A stretch of DNA of 10,892 bases from an uncultured Pirellulaceae bacterium (GCA_947259675.1 CAMYNE010000023.1:1-10892), one strand, 5' to 3'. Positions 1 to 7,102 are shown, counted from the first letter of the stretch. The notes: generated by a model not told the origin, from the letters alone. Program-made: numbers and translations.

Positions 1-1758
1 CTCAGATTCCTCACCCCGCCGCCATTGGGCAAGCGTATCAAGTTGTCCAGCCAGGTATTTTTCTCGACAGACTTGGCGTTGGACTTTGCCGCTGGACGTC
101 TTGGGCAGACTTCCGGTTTTCAGAAGCACGATCGTGTGAGGCGCGACTTCCAGAAATTCAAAAACAGCTTTACGGACCGCCGCCGTAATTTCTCGGGTGT
201 CGTGTTTTCGGTGCCCGCGGTCCAATTCCTGGGCGATGACAAGTTGTTCGGAATTGTCAATCTCAGTCGAAAACGCGACAACACTACCGATTCGAATCGC
301 CTTGTGAGCCTGTTCCGCAATCGACTCGATATCATGCGGATACAGATTTCGACCGTTAATAATGATCAGGTCTTTGGTGCGACCCGTTACAAACAACTGG
401 TCACCATGAAAGAACCCCAGGTCACCGGTTCGCAGGAACTGACCGTTATCACTGTTTGCGAGCCGTCCCTGAAACGCCCGTTTCGTTTCCTCTTCGTTGT
501 TCCAATAACCTCGGGCAACACTATCGCTCCTAACCCAAATCTCTCCGACTTGGTCAGTCGACAATGGTTCGCAAGTCACAGGGTCAACGATCAAGACTTG
601 TTGGTCTGACAAGATTTGTCCGGAGGCAACCAGTTGGCGCGCAGAACTGGCTCCATCGGAAACCAGGACGACGTGGTTCTTTTCAAGTTGTTTTGCGTCA
701 ACCGCTCTGACAACCGGTCGTTTCCGACAATCCGCACCGCTAACGATCAGGGTCGTTTCCGCCATTCCGTAGCAAGGATAATGTGATTCGGCTCGAAAAC
801 CGTATGGCTTAAATTTCTCGGTGAATTTCGCAAGTGTTTCGGCGCGGATCGGTTCAGCGCCGTTATAGGCCACTCTCCAACTACTGAGATCCAGGCCTTC
901 GCAATCTTCGTCCGTTATTTTTTCGTTACACAGGGCGTAGGCGAAATTAGGGCCGCCGCTGATTGTAACGTTGAATTTGCTGATCCCGCGCAACCAGCGG
1001 ATCGGTTTTTGTAAAAACGACATTGGCGACATGAGAACATTTGGACGGCCGACGTAGAGCGGGTTGAGGACTCCGCCAATCAAACCCATGTCGTGATAAG
1101 TGGGTAACCAGGAAAGTCCCAAACTCGTTCGATCGGCTGCAAATCCATGCGTGATCAACGAACAGTTGTGCATCAGATTCGCGTGCGTCAGCATTACGCC
1201 TTTCGGCTGACCCGTCGAACCAGACGTGTATTGCAGAACCGCAAGCGTGTCGTCATACAAATCCGAACCAAACCATTCGTTGGCCAGCTCCGAAGAAATC
1301 TGGTCCGTCGATAGCCACTCAACTTGCTTCAGGTGCGGCGCATTATCCAACACATTCGCTGACCGTTCGACGATCTCCTGAACAGATAGCACGACGGCTG
1401 CCTGCGCGTTTTCGCTGATAGCTTCGACACGAGCCATGTTTCGATTCCGCCGCGGTGGCAAAGCTGGAACGGCAGTTGTTCCCGCGAACAGGCATCCAAA
1501 AAACGCCGCAACGAAATCCAGCCCTGGCGGATACAACAACAAAGCACGTTCGCCGTTAAGCCCCATCTCGGTCAACTGGACAGCGATCGCTCGCGCTTGC
1601 CGATAGAGTTCTGAGTAGGTTAGCTGCGTTACCTGCTCTTGCTGATCCAAGTAATAGAACGCGGGCTGAGCTGGCTGTTGTTTGGTCCAATAGTGCAGAC
1701 GATCTACCAGGTTGGAATCCGGAGGCGCATAGGGTTTGTGGCTATGATTGAGATTCAC
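1..1758 (-). CDS. Fatty acyl-AMP ligase (FAAL), 3' end outside window
   Basis: Adenylate-forming enzyme that activates a fatty acid as acyl-AMP, normally for transfer to an acyl carrier protein of a polyketide or lipopeptide pathway. The frame is open for 586 codons from a GTG at 1758 to the window edge. With GTG as residue 1, visible motifs are the P-loop YTSGSTGQPKG (177-187), the FAAL-typical WLPTYHDMGLIGG, SGGPNFAYALC (267-277), YGMAETT (330-336), RTGD (443-446) and the C-terminal LPKTSSGK with the presumed catalytic Lys558. The usual FAAL length is near 580-600 aa, so only a short tail or a fused downstream domain is missing. The start is GTG because an in-frame stop lies at 1801-1803 and the first in-frame ATG is about 65 codons inside; GGGGA sits 9 nt before the GTG. 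The YHDMGLIGG and GGPNFAY motifs favour FAAL over acyl-CoA ligase. The partner ACP or synthase would lie left of the window. Confidence 0.93.
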   Translation of the reverse strand, partial: MNLNHSHKPYAPPDSNLVDRLHYWTKQQPAQPAFYYLDQQEQVTQLTYSELYRQARAIAVQLTEMGLNGERALLLYPPGLDFVAAFFGCLFAGTTAVPALPPRRNRNMARVEAISENAQAAVVLSVQEIVERSANVLDNAPHLKQVEWLSTDQISSELANEWFGSDLYDDTLAVLQYTSGSTGQPKGVMLTHANLMHNCSLITHGFAADRTSLGLSWLPTYHDMGLIGGVLNPLYVGRPNVLMSPMSFLQKPIRWLRGISKFNVTISGGPNFAYALCNEKITDEDCEGLDLSSWRVAYNGAEPIRAETLAKFTEKFKPYGFRAESHYPCYGMAETTLIVSGADCRKRPVVRAVDAKQLEKNHVVLVSDGASSARQLVASGQILSDQQVLIVDPVTCEPLSTDQVGEIWVRSDSVARGYWNNEEETKRAFQGRLANSDNGQFLRTGDLGFFHGDQLFVTGRTKDLIIINGRNLYPHDIESIAEQAHKAIRIGSVVAFSTEIDNSEQLVIAQELDRGHRKHDTREITAAVRKAVFEFLEVAPHTIVLLKTGSLPKTSSGKVQRQVCREKYLAGQLDTLAQWRRGEESE

Positions 1759-2219
1759 CTGATTCGGTCCCCGTTTGGCGAACGACCAAAATCTTCGTTT
1801 TCAACGAGGCAAAAACGTCGATTTGAGTTCAACCACAATTGCGAATGAGAACTGCACAGGCGTCGTATCTTGATTTGCAAAGATTTAGCCGTCTCAACGC
1901 GCGTGAAAAATAGTTTAGCGCTCCGTCGGGAATAAACACAGCATGACCGTGCGGGAAGGTAATAGCCTACCAATGCGATCCTGAATTCACAATAACCAAA
2001 TCCCTCGATTTTGGGGGTCAAACCAGTCGTCATACTGGCTGTATCAATCACGTTGACAATTCTGGGAGCCCGGGAATCGACCGCGAAGACATCTTTGAAA
2101 ATTCATCAGTTTTCCCTTTAAGAGTAGCGACATACTCAGGTGCCCTCCTCCCGGAGAACTCAGAAACGCCACAACGCTCAAACAAGCAAACTCAATCCGA
2201 ATGGGCGGTTACTCAACGT
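1759..2219. other. Intergenic gap, no supported gene
   Basis: This 461-bp spacer separates two genes transcribed leftward. I see no RNA gene, repeat or convincing terminator. One minus-strand open frame (2051 down to 1755) overlaps the FAAL GTG by a GTGA junction, but its translation is rich in Cys, Arg and Ser without any recognisable pattern. The promoter of the FAAL gene should lie here; I cannot pick a -35/-10 pair with confidence. Confidence 0.5.
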
Positions 2220-3272
2220 TCAATTCTCAATCAAACCTAAACCGGTCAGCACGGCGTCGGAAGGAGTGGACGCAGAAGCATCAGCTCCCAGTTGTCGCCA
2301 AATATCCGGAGCGTCTTGTAGTGCACCACCACCAACCATGATCTTGCACTTTGTGTCCAATTGACGCACGGCGTGCACGGTTTGGCGAACCGCCTTTAGT
2401 TGCGTGCTAAGTGCGGCCGACAACAAGAGGAGCGAGGCGTCGAAGTAACTAACCGCCCGAGCAATCTCAATCGCCGGTAAATCGGCCCCAAGGCAAACAA
2501 CTCGCCAACCTGCGAGTTCGAAAAAATCGGACACCACACGGACCCCGATATCATGTGCGTTACCTGCAACGGCCGCGGCAACCACCGTTAAGCCATTCGA
2601 AGTTTGCCTTTCGCCCTTGTAGGTTAATACGGCCATGGTGCGTTCAGTTGTCGAGGTAACAATATGTTCCTCGGCAATGTTGACTTCGGCCTCGTGCCAC
2701 ATCCTGCCGATCTCACGTTGCGCCGTTATCAACACCTTATATATGTTTTCAAATGACATTCCTTTGTCTTGCGCTTCAATTATCAGCTCGATCGCACCCG
2801 CGGTGTTCCCCTCAAGTATTTGTAGCAAATATTGCATCGCCAGTTTGGAAATGGGATCGTTCGTGTCGAGTTCGGCAGCCTTGTCTTCCAACAATTCGAA
2901 CGATTTCACGGCTGCTGTGATGTACTTGGTTGGAGCCTTGCAACAGACCTCTGGTAATTCTTCCTCCAGAACTTCGGCCAGACAAACCAGGCTTTCGCGA
3001 AGCAGATTCTCGGGAACCTCCCGAGCGAGAAACGCAGCTCGAGACCAACGGACTCGAGACAAGAATAGCGCAGGCTGTTTTTCGTTCATCGCGGCAGATA
3101 GTTCACGAATGCGTTGGCAAAAATGATCTTTCCAGTGAACAAACGCGGACTCGCCAAATTGAATTTTTACGTCCGGATGCTTTTCAAGAAAACGATTGCT
3201 TGCACATGCGGCATAGGCAGATGCACTCACCGCAAGTAATTCTGCCGCTATTGAATTACCTTTATTCATCAT
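2220..3272 (-). CDS. Stand-alone cobalamin-binding sensor protein (CarH/LitR-type B12 module)
   Basis: 350-aa protein with the two-part B12 module of light- or cobalamin-responsive regulators. Residues about 140-225 form the helical B12-binding-2 cap and contain W192-x9-E202-H203, the W-x9-EH signature that in CarH packs on adenosylcobalamin. Residues about 227-350 are the Rossmann-like B12 domain, with GNAHDIG (237-243, H240 as the expected lower axial ligand), GADLP and GGGAL. The usual acidic residue two before the His is Asn238. No MerR-type DNA-binding domain is present; residues 1-125 are helical and weakly recall RsbRD-type N-terminal regulatory domains, which is inference. It may act through a protein partner. 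Start: ATG at 3272 preceded by AGGCAGG at a good spacing. The frame opens further to 3443, but that extension looks non-coding. The function as a photosensor is inferred from the motif. Confidence 0.85.
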   Translation of the reverse strand: MMNKGNSIAAELLAVSASAYAACASNRFLEKHPDVKIQFGESAFVHWKDHFCQRIRELSAAMNEKQPALFLSRVRWSRAAFLAREVPENLLRESLVCLAEVLEEELPEVCCKAPTKYITAAVKSFELLEDKAAELDTNDPISKLAMQYLLQILEGNTAGAIELIIEAQDKGMSFENIYKVLITAQREIGRMWHEAEVNIAEEHIVTSTTERTMAVLTYKGERQTSNGLTVVAAAVAGNAHDIGVRVVSDFFELAGWRVVCLGADLPAIEIARAVSYFDASLLLLSAALSTQLKAVRQTVHAVRQLDTKCKIMVGGGALQDAPDIWRQLGADASASTPSDAVLTGLGLIEN

Positions 3273-3399
3273 TATCGACCTGCCTGAATATTTTTGGATA
3301 TCAACCTCCCAAACCTGCCGTGCAGATACATGCGACCCGCTTACAGCAAGATGGGTAGATTGCTTTTGACAGTCTAATCCTAAAGCGCCAGGTTGAAAC

Positions 3400-3415
3400 C
3401 ACGGATAACACGGAT
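3400..3415. repeat. Short direct repeat CACGGAT-AA-CACGGAT
   Basis: Two copies of CACGGAT (3400-3406 and 3409-3415) separated by AA lie in the spacer between the divergent B12-sensor and WD40 genes. From memory, similar CACGGAT-type words recur in spacers of planctomycete and related genomes; I cannot confirm that here. It is just outside the chosen start of the B12 gene. Confidence 0.35.
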
Positions 3416-3504
3416 GTCCGGATTTTCTCAACGTACCAGACAATTGCTGGTATCCTCGGTAGATTTATGAATTCTAATAACGAGCACTGAATTCGTGCCT
3501 ATAC

Positions 3505-4545
3505 GTGTGCATTGGTTGTTCTAGAGAAACGAAAGAACACAAATTGAATTCTGCAAAACGATGTGACCGTGTGGTCTTCGCTCCGATCTTGCTGGCCTGC
3601 AGTTTGCTGGCCTGCAGTTTGCTGGCCTGCAGTTTGCTGACCTGCAGTTTGTTGGCCTCGTGTGCGTTTGCCAGCGACCCGCCGATTACTGCGGTGGCGT
3701 TTAGCCCTGACGGAAAATACGTTGTTGCCACCAGCCAGGCCGGACTGCAAATCCTCAGCTACCCGGAACTCACAAAGCAAAAAACAATCAAGGCCGCGGC
3801 CGCCAATCTGCACTGCCTGGCCTTCTCACCCGACGGAAAGCAACTGGCGATTGGCGGGGGGAACCCGTCGGAAGAAGGAATCGTCGAAATCTTTTCCTGG
3901 CCAGACGCAAAATCATTAATGAAGTTAACCGACCACGAAGATTCTGTATTGTCGCTCGTCTGGCGCGATGATTCCAAATTGCTTTCCTCAAGTCTGGATC
4001 GTGAAATCAAGCTTTGGGACGTGGACAAAAAAAAGGTCTTACACACCTACAGCGGGCATTCGCGCGGTGTCACAACCCTACGTCTTTTGAAGGATGGAAA
4101 GACGTTGGTCAGTGCCGGAAATGATCAATCAGTGCGCGTTTGGAACATTGATTCGGGCGAGCTTGTTCGCAGCCTGAATCAACACACTAAGCCCGTTCAT
4201 GCCCTCGCATTGCGTCCCTCCGAGGGCGGCTTGCGGATGGTCGCATCGGCGGCGGGTGACCGTACCATTCGATTCTGGCAACCGACCATTGGCCGGATGG
4301 TTCGTTACGTCCGACTGCAATCCGAACCCTTAAACATCGCCTGGCTCAACGAGACGCTGATCGCGGCGGCTTGTGTGGATGGGCACGTTCGGGTGGTCGA
4401 TGCCAATAAGGTGAAAGTAATGCAAGATCAACCTGGTATCAAAGGTTGGGCCTACGCGATTGCCGTTCACCCGTCCGATGGAAGACTGGTGGCCGGCGGC
4501 GCAGACGGACAGATGCGTAGGTTGAGGTTTTCTATTGAAAAGTGA
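3505..4545 (+). CDS. Exported WD40 repeat protein (seven-bladed propeller)
   Basis: 346-aa protein with an N-terminal export signal followed by seven WD40 units starting near residues 61, 100, 142, 182, 225, 270 and 307, enough for one closed beta-propeller. Typical features include two FSPDGK motifs, IKLWDV and VRVWNI. WD40 propellers are binding scaffolds, so no enzymatic role is suggested. The signal segment (about residues 23-56) is made of repeated L-L-A-C-S units and ends in AFA before Ser57, a good signal peptidase I site; LASC (50-53) also fits a lipobox, so a lipoprotein is possible. Start is uncertain: GTG at 3505 gives a 24-residue n-region, while TTG at 3544 gives a more usual one (Asn-Ser-Ala-Lys-Arg). 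Neither has a strong ribosome-binding site. It diverges from the B12 sensor across a 232-bp spacer. Confidence 0.85.
   Translation: MCIGCSRETKEHKLNSAKRCDRVVFAPILLACSLLACSLLACSLLTCSLLASCAFASDPPITAVAFSPDGKYVVATSQAGLQILSYPELTKQKTIKAAAANLHCLAFSPDGKQLAIGGGNPSEEGIVEIFSWPDAKSLMKLTDHEDSVLSLVWRDDSKLLSSSLDREIKLWDVDKKKVLHTYSGHSRGVTTLRLLKDGKTLVSAGNDQSVRVWNIDSGELVRSLNQHTKPVHALALRPSEGGLRMVASAAGDRTIRFWQPTIGRMVRYVRLQSEPLNIAWLNETLIAAACVDGHVRVVDANKVKVMQDQPGIKGWAYAIAVHPSDGRLVAGGADGQMRRLRFSIEK
3592..3666 (+). repeat. 15-bp tandem repeat inside the WD40 signal peptide
   Basis: Unit CTGGCCTGCAGTTTG occurs exactly at 3592-3606, 3607-3621 and 3622-3636, with one substitution at 3637-3651 and a decayed fifth copy at 3652-3666. 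Each unit encodes five residues (L-A-C-S-L register), so copy-number change keeps the reading frame and alters only the hydrophobic length of the export signal. Confidence 0.95.
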
Positions 4546-4913
4546 GTTCGAGTTAATGCTGAAATCCTGGGGCGGGGCTTAACCAATTCTTAAACAAAAT
4601 ATCACAAAACTATAATATCTTGTGAAGCCTGGTTTATCATCGGCGAAAGCAAGAGCGTGCCGCCACGCACAGGGTCCGGAAGCAGTTTGGAATTGGGGCA
4701 GATAGCGAAGTTCCAAAGGATTGGCGCGAATTTGGGGGATAACTTATGGTTAGCTTCGGTGAATCGAATTGCAGAATTAATATCGCCCAAAGTTGTTGAC
4801 GATCTCTGGTCCAACATCTAGGTTACGGCACACGATCCATTGCCCGTGAGTACCCGTTTGCCGGCCTTATGGATTTCTGGCAATTTACCAACCATCGCCA
4901 ATTGAAAGTGACT
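4546..4913. other. Gap with unassigned open frames
   Basis: No supported gene. A plus frame is open from 4594 to a TAG ending at 4818 and ends in protein-like sequence (...LWLASVNRIAEL...), but it lacks an ATG and has only an internal GTG near 4657. A 71-codon minus frame covers nearly the same bases. At most one could be real, perhaps as a decayed gene. No repeats or RNA genes were seen. Confidence 0.35.
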
Positions 4914-5141
4914 ATGTTAGTTTCTTCGAGTCGCGAACTTGTCAGTACATCGAGCTATCGAGCCGGGTTGCGAACTGAAAAAAACGTCCGCTTTATTGAT
5001 CGATCCGAGTACTGCAACATGCTTGTGAGCTCTCGGGAGTTGGTTCGATGCGATATTTCGGTCGCGCGGATTCGCGGTATATATGATCCGGAATTGGAGC
5101 TGCGATTTCTCATTGAAGAAGAGCTTCTTTTCCCGAACTAA
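4914..5141 (+). CDS. Small hypothetical protein with internal duplication
   Basis: 75-aa product of unknown function. It contains two related halves: the first starts at 4914 with MLVSSSRELV, the second at 5019 with MLVSSRELV. Each is followed about 15-20 residues later by a similar VRFI / LRFL segment; the second half ends in an acidic, hydrophobic tail (EEELLF). All eight aligned non-Met codons of the repeated motif differ between copies while encoding the same residues, which suggests selection on protein. The frame also opens upstream to ATG 4869 (90 aa). Neither ATG has a strong Shine-Dalgarno; GAAAG lies 6 nt before 4914. The ATG at 5019, giving 40 aa, is also possible. It overlaps the convergent gene at 5110-5433 by 32 bp. 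Confidence 0.45.
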   Translation: MLVSSSRELVSTSSYRAGLRTEKNVRFIDRSEYCNMLVSSRELVRCDISVARIRGIYDPELELRFLIEEELLFPN

Positions 5142-5433
5142 CGTTATCGTTGCACGTTTTGAACTTGGGAAAACGCTTGCCATGCAACAATCGGTCCAAG
5201 AGATTGGCAGGTCTGAGATTAGGATCGTCGGCATCAAGCGTTAACCGCTTGCCGCGCCGAGTCAGCACGACAAATTTATTCGGTGCTTTGCGCTCGACGA
5301 CCACCCAATACTTGTCCACGAAATAGCCGTAAGAGTCTCCATGTTTTGATGGAGAGATCGCACCAGCCCGCGGACCCGGTTTGCGGCTGTGTTTCGTTTT
5401 TCGATAAATGACTCGAGATCCGACTTCGATCAT
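5110..5433 (-). CDS. Small conserved protein, SH3-like barrel suspected
   Basis: 107-aa protein. Its sequence (MIEVGSRVIYRKTKHS..., then KYWVVVE, LTRRGK, DPNLR, LLHGKRFP) matches my recollection of a small uncharacterised planctomycete family of about 90-105 aa; no function is known to me. The alternating short beta-like stretches suggest an SH3-like or KOW-like barrel, which is inference. The start is well fixed: a strong Shine-Dalgarno AAGGAGGT lies 9 nt before ATG 5433. The last 20 or so residues after RFPKF look like a non-conserved extension and cover the overlap with the convergent small ORF. No signal peptide, so probably cytoplasmic. Confidence 0.75.
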   Translation of the reverse strand: MIEVGSRVIYRKTKHSRKPGPRAGAISPSKHGDSYGYFVDKYWVVVERKAPNKFVVLTRRGKRLTLDADDPNLRPANLLDRLLHGKRFPKFKTCNDNVSSGKEALLQ

Positions 5434-5654
5434 CGATCCCTGACCTCCTTACTGTCGTCGCCGAAACAGATAGCGACGAATCCACCCAATTGTAACAGGA
5501 TACAAAAGAAGTTCCAACAACAATCTTCATAAATTACAAGCGGAGTTGCTGCTGGATGATCAACAGCGCCGTTGGAAAGCAATTCGAGAAAATTGCGATT
5601 GGATAAACGATAGTAATTATCAAGTCAATTGCAGGTGATAAACCCGGATATCCG
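5434..5654. other. Spacer upstream of the motif array
   Basis: Together with the array and the leader of 5854 this forms a 420-bp gene-free stretch. It contains the Shine-Dalgarno and presumably the promoter of the minus-strand gene starting at 5433. Nothing else was recognised. Confidence 0.4.
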
Positions 5655-5764
5655 TTTTATCAGCGGCTAGAACGATTTTATCAGCATTTTATCAGCTGCT
5701 GAAGTCCTTTTTATCAGCATTTTATCAGCAGCTAGAGCCGCCGATTTCAATTTTATCGGCTGCT
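5655..5764. repeat. Phased array of six TTTTATCAGC motifs
   Basis: TTTTATCAGC occurs exactly at 5655, 5676, 5687, 5709 and 5720; a sixth copy with one change (TTTTATCGGC) is at 5751. Spacings are 21, 11, 22, 11 and 31 bp, close to 2, 1, 2, 1 and 3 turns of B-DNA, so all sites face the same side. The array can also be read as a 32-33 bp tandem unit carrying two motifs; several copies continue with NGCT. A related inverted word, GGTGATAAA, lies at 5634-5642. The layout is that of a cooperative protein-binding region. It sits about 90 bp upstream of the recombinase fragment at 5854. The binding protein is unknown. Confidence 0.85.
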
Positions 5765-5853
5765 ATTTCTCAAGGGGCTTGCCGAAGCTTGCGGGTTAGG
5801 TCACAATTAGTGGACATACAAACACTTTACCCACCCGAGGAGGCGTGACCTCA

Positions 5854-6018
5854 ATGTCGGTGCGTCAATTTGTTCAAACGTTGCCCCAATCCAGTTACGG
5901 CAAAAACGATAAAAAATGGTTTCCGTCCTGGCTCAGCAGATATGCCACTCCTCTTTTCGAGAAAGATAGTAAACTGCCCGTTACGGTCGAACTCGCCGTC
6001 GCTTTCTCGCGCTCTTAG
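5854..6018 (+). pseudogene. N-terminal fragment of a tyrosine recombinase (integron-integrase-like)
   Basis: 54 codons from ATG 5854 to TAG 6016-6018. The segment LPQSSYGKNDKKWFPSWLSRYA and the following LPVTVELAVAFSRS resemble, from memory, the N-terminal SAM-like core-binding start of planctomycete tyrosine recombinases annotated as integron integrases, which continue for roughly 300 more residues with the R-H-R-Y catalytic set. None of that follows: the next gene begins 26 bp after the stop. A strong Shine-Dalgarno (GAGGAGG, 10 nt before ATG) shows the start region is intact. I therefore call it a 3'-truncated remnant, though an expressed short product cannot be excluded. GTTAGGT at 5795-5801 fits the integron core consensus GTTRRRY but is short enough to be chance. 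Confidence 0.6.
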
Positions 6019-6044
6019 TTACACATTTTTCAGACTGGAAGATC

Positions 6045-6842
6045 ATGAAATCGTATCACTTATTTATGGCGTTTTTGATTGCTGGCCTGGCTGTCCCAGC
6101 CTTCGCGCAAAAAGACGACGATAACGGACGCGTTGGTATTTTTCAGTCGCGAGCGGAGTACGAACAATTCATTGGCGGGGCGAAACGAACCGCTTACGGA
6201 CCCAATGGCAGTCCAGAATTACGGGCCATGATCCCGATGCTCAACGACATTGCGCTTAATCAGCCAATCGGGGCAAGCGCAAACAAGTACAACGCCGAAG
6301 CAAGTACGCTTGGATTGTTGGCCGACAAGAACATCCGCGCGGACCTTGAAATGGTGGATGACCAATACGAAGAATTAAAACGACTGAACTCAGAAATTCA
6401 AAACCGCATGGCCGACCAAATACGAGGTTTGGATTTTAGGGACACCGAAAATCTGGCCAGTCGAATTCGGGCAATGAGTCAACAATCGCAAAACGACTTG
6501 AATTCAGTATTGCTGCCTCATCAGGTGACTCGACTCAGACAGATTCGCATGCAATCACAATTGCGCCGTCGCAGTCTCGTCGACATTCTTACCAGTGACC
6601 CACTCAAATCGGAACTGGATATCACGGATCGGCAGTCAGATGAGCTGCGACAACAAGAACAGGAAATCGAAGAAGACTTGGCCCGGGAAATTGCCAAACT
6701 TCGCGAGAAGGCGCGAGATCGTTTGCTCTCAAAGTTGAAGCCAAACCAGAAAGCCCAAGTTAAAGAGATGTTGGGTGACGCGTTTGATTTCAGCAAGTCG
6801 AGTTATGCCAAGTCTGACAAAGGAAAAAGCAAACGCAAATAA
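6045..6842 (+). CDS. Exported helical (coiled-coil) protein, function unknown
   Basis: 265-aa protein. Residues 1-21 are a clear signal peptide ending in AFA before Gln22. From about residue 90 onward it is almost entirely charged amphipathic helix, with two similar halves: one reaching LLPHQVTRLRQI and one ending LLSKLKPNQKAQVKEML. Both have the shape of LTxxQ/CpxP-Spy-like periplasmic helical proteins, where a helical pair ends in LxPxQ. The match is structural style, not a firm family assignment. The C-terminus is a basic Lys/Ser tail (KSDKGKSKRK). GGAAG lies 4 nt before ATG 6045. It follows the recombinase fragment by 26 bp, so that fragment's promoter could read into it. Probably periplasmic; role unknown. 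Confidence 0.8.
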   Translation: MKSYHLFMAFLIAGLAVPAFAQKDDDNGRVGIFQSRAEYEQFIGGAKRTAYGPNGSPELRAMIPMLNDIALNQPIGASANKYNAEASTLGLLADKNIRADLEMVDDQYEELKRLNSEIQNRMADQIRGLDFRDTENLASRIRAMSQQSQNDLNSVLLPHQVTRLRQIRMQSQLRRRSLVDILTSDPLKSELDITDRQSDELRQQEQEIEEDLAREIAKLREKARDRLLSKLKPNQKAQVKEMLGDAFDFSKSSYAKSDKGKSKRK

Positions 6843-6921
6843 AGTCGTAGGCAGTTCGAAGATGCGCCAAACGCGGGCTCCGCCATGCCGTCCGCAAAGA
6901 TGCGTGAGTAAGGTCTTGAAT

Positions 6922-7080
6922 GAAGAACAAGGAATGCAGAATGAAGAAGTGAAGAGGACGGAAACCTGAAAGAGTCAACGGATTCGAAATTGAGGTAATC
7001 GTTTTTGGCATTTAACGTTGTCAAAGTCCAATCTACATTCTCAAATCCTTGTTCTGCATTCTGCATTCGGTTGTCAAAGT
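6922..7080. repeat. Oppositely oriented GAATGCA words and flanking direct repeat
   Basis: GAATGCAGAATG is at 6932-6943; its reverse complement, within a CATTCTGCATTC run, is at about 7057-7069. Words GAACAAGG (6924-6931) and CCTTGTTC (7048-7055) are also inverted relative to each other, but the word order differs, so this is not a simple palindrome. GTTGTCAAAGT occurs at 7017-7027 and again at 7070-7080, bracketing the right copy. I recall similar ATTCTGCATTCTGC runs as dispersed spacer repeats in planctomycetes; this needs a genome search. Confidence 0.55.
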
Positions 7081-7102
7081 GGATTGGATCGGGAGACCTG
7101 CA

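Noticed and set aside
25..609. 194-codon plus-strand ORF
   Set aside because: It lies entirely opposite the FAAL gene, whose motifs are continuous through this stretch; the plus translation has no recognisable domain.
1755..2051. 98-codon minus ORF overlapping the FAAL GTG by GTGA
   Set aside because: The overlap looks like translational coupling, but the translation is Cys/Arg/Ser-rich with no pattern, and nothing else supports it.
2220..2222. TGA of the B12-sensor gene as a further Sec codon
   Set aside because: The protein already ends at the expected B12-domain boundary and the short frame beyond is not protein-like. The WD40 gene's TGA likewise follows a complete propeller.
2635..3126. 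163-codon plus ORF
   Set aside because: Antisense shadow of the B12-sensor gene, Ser/Arg-rich and without motifs.
3273..3443. 57-residue N-terminal extension of the B12 sensor
   Set aside because: ATG 3272 has a good Shine-Dalgarno; the upstream translation is low-quality and includes the CACGGAT repeat.
4594..4818. Open plus frame ending in protein-like sequence, with a 71-codon minus frame opposite
   Set aside because: No usable start or ribosome-binding site on plus, no family recognised on either strand; kept only as a note in the gap entry.
5655..5764. DnaA-box cluster or replication origin
   Set aside because: TTATCAGCA differs from TTATCCACA at two central positions, and no dnaA, dnaN or gyrase gene is nearby.
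5655..5764. CRISPR array
   Set aside because: The repeats are about 10 bp with 1-21 bp between them; there are no spacers of uniform length and no cas genes.
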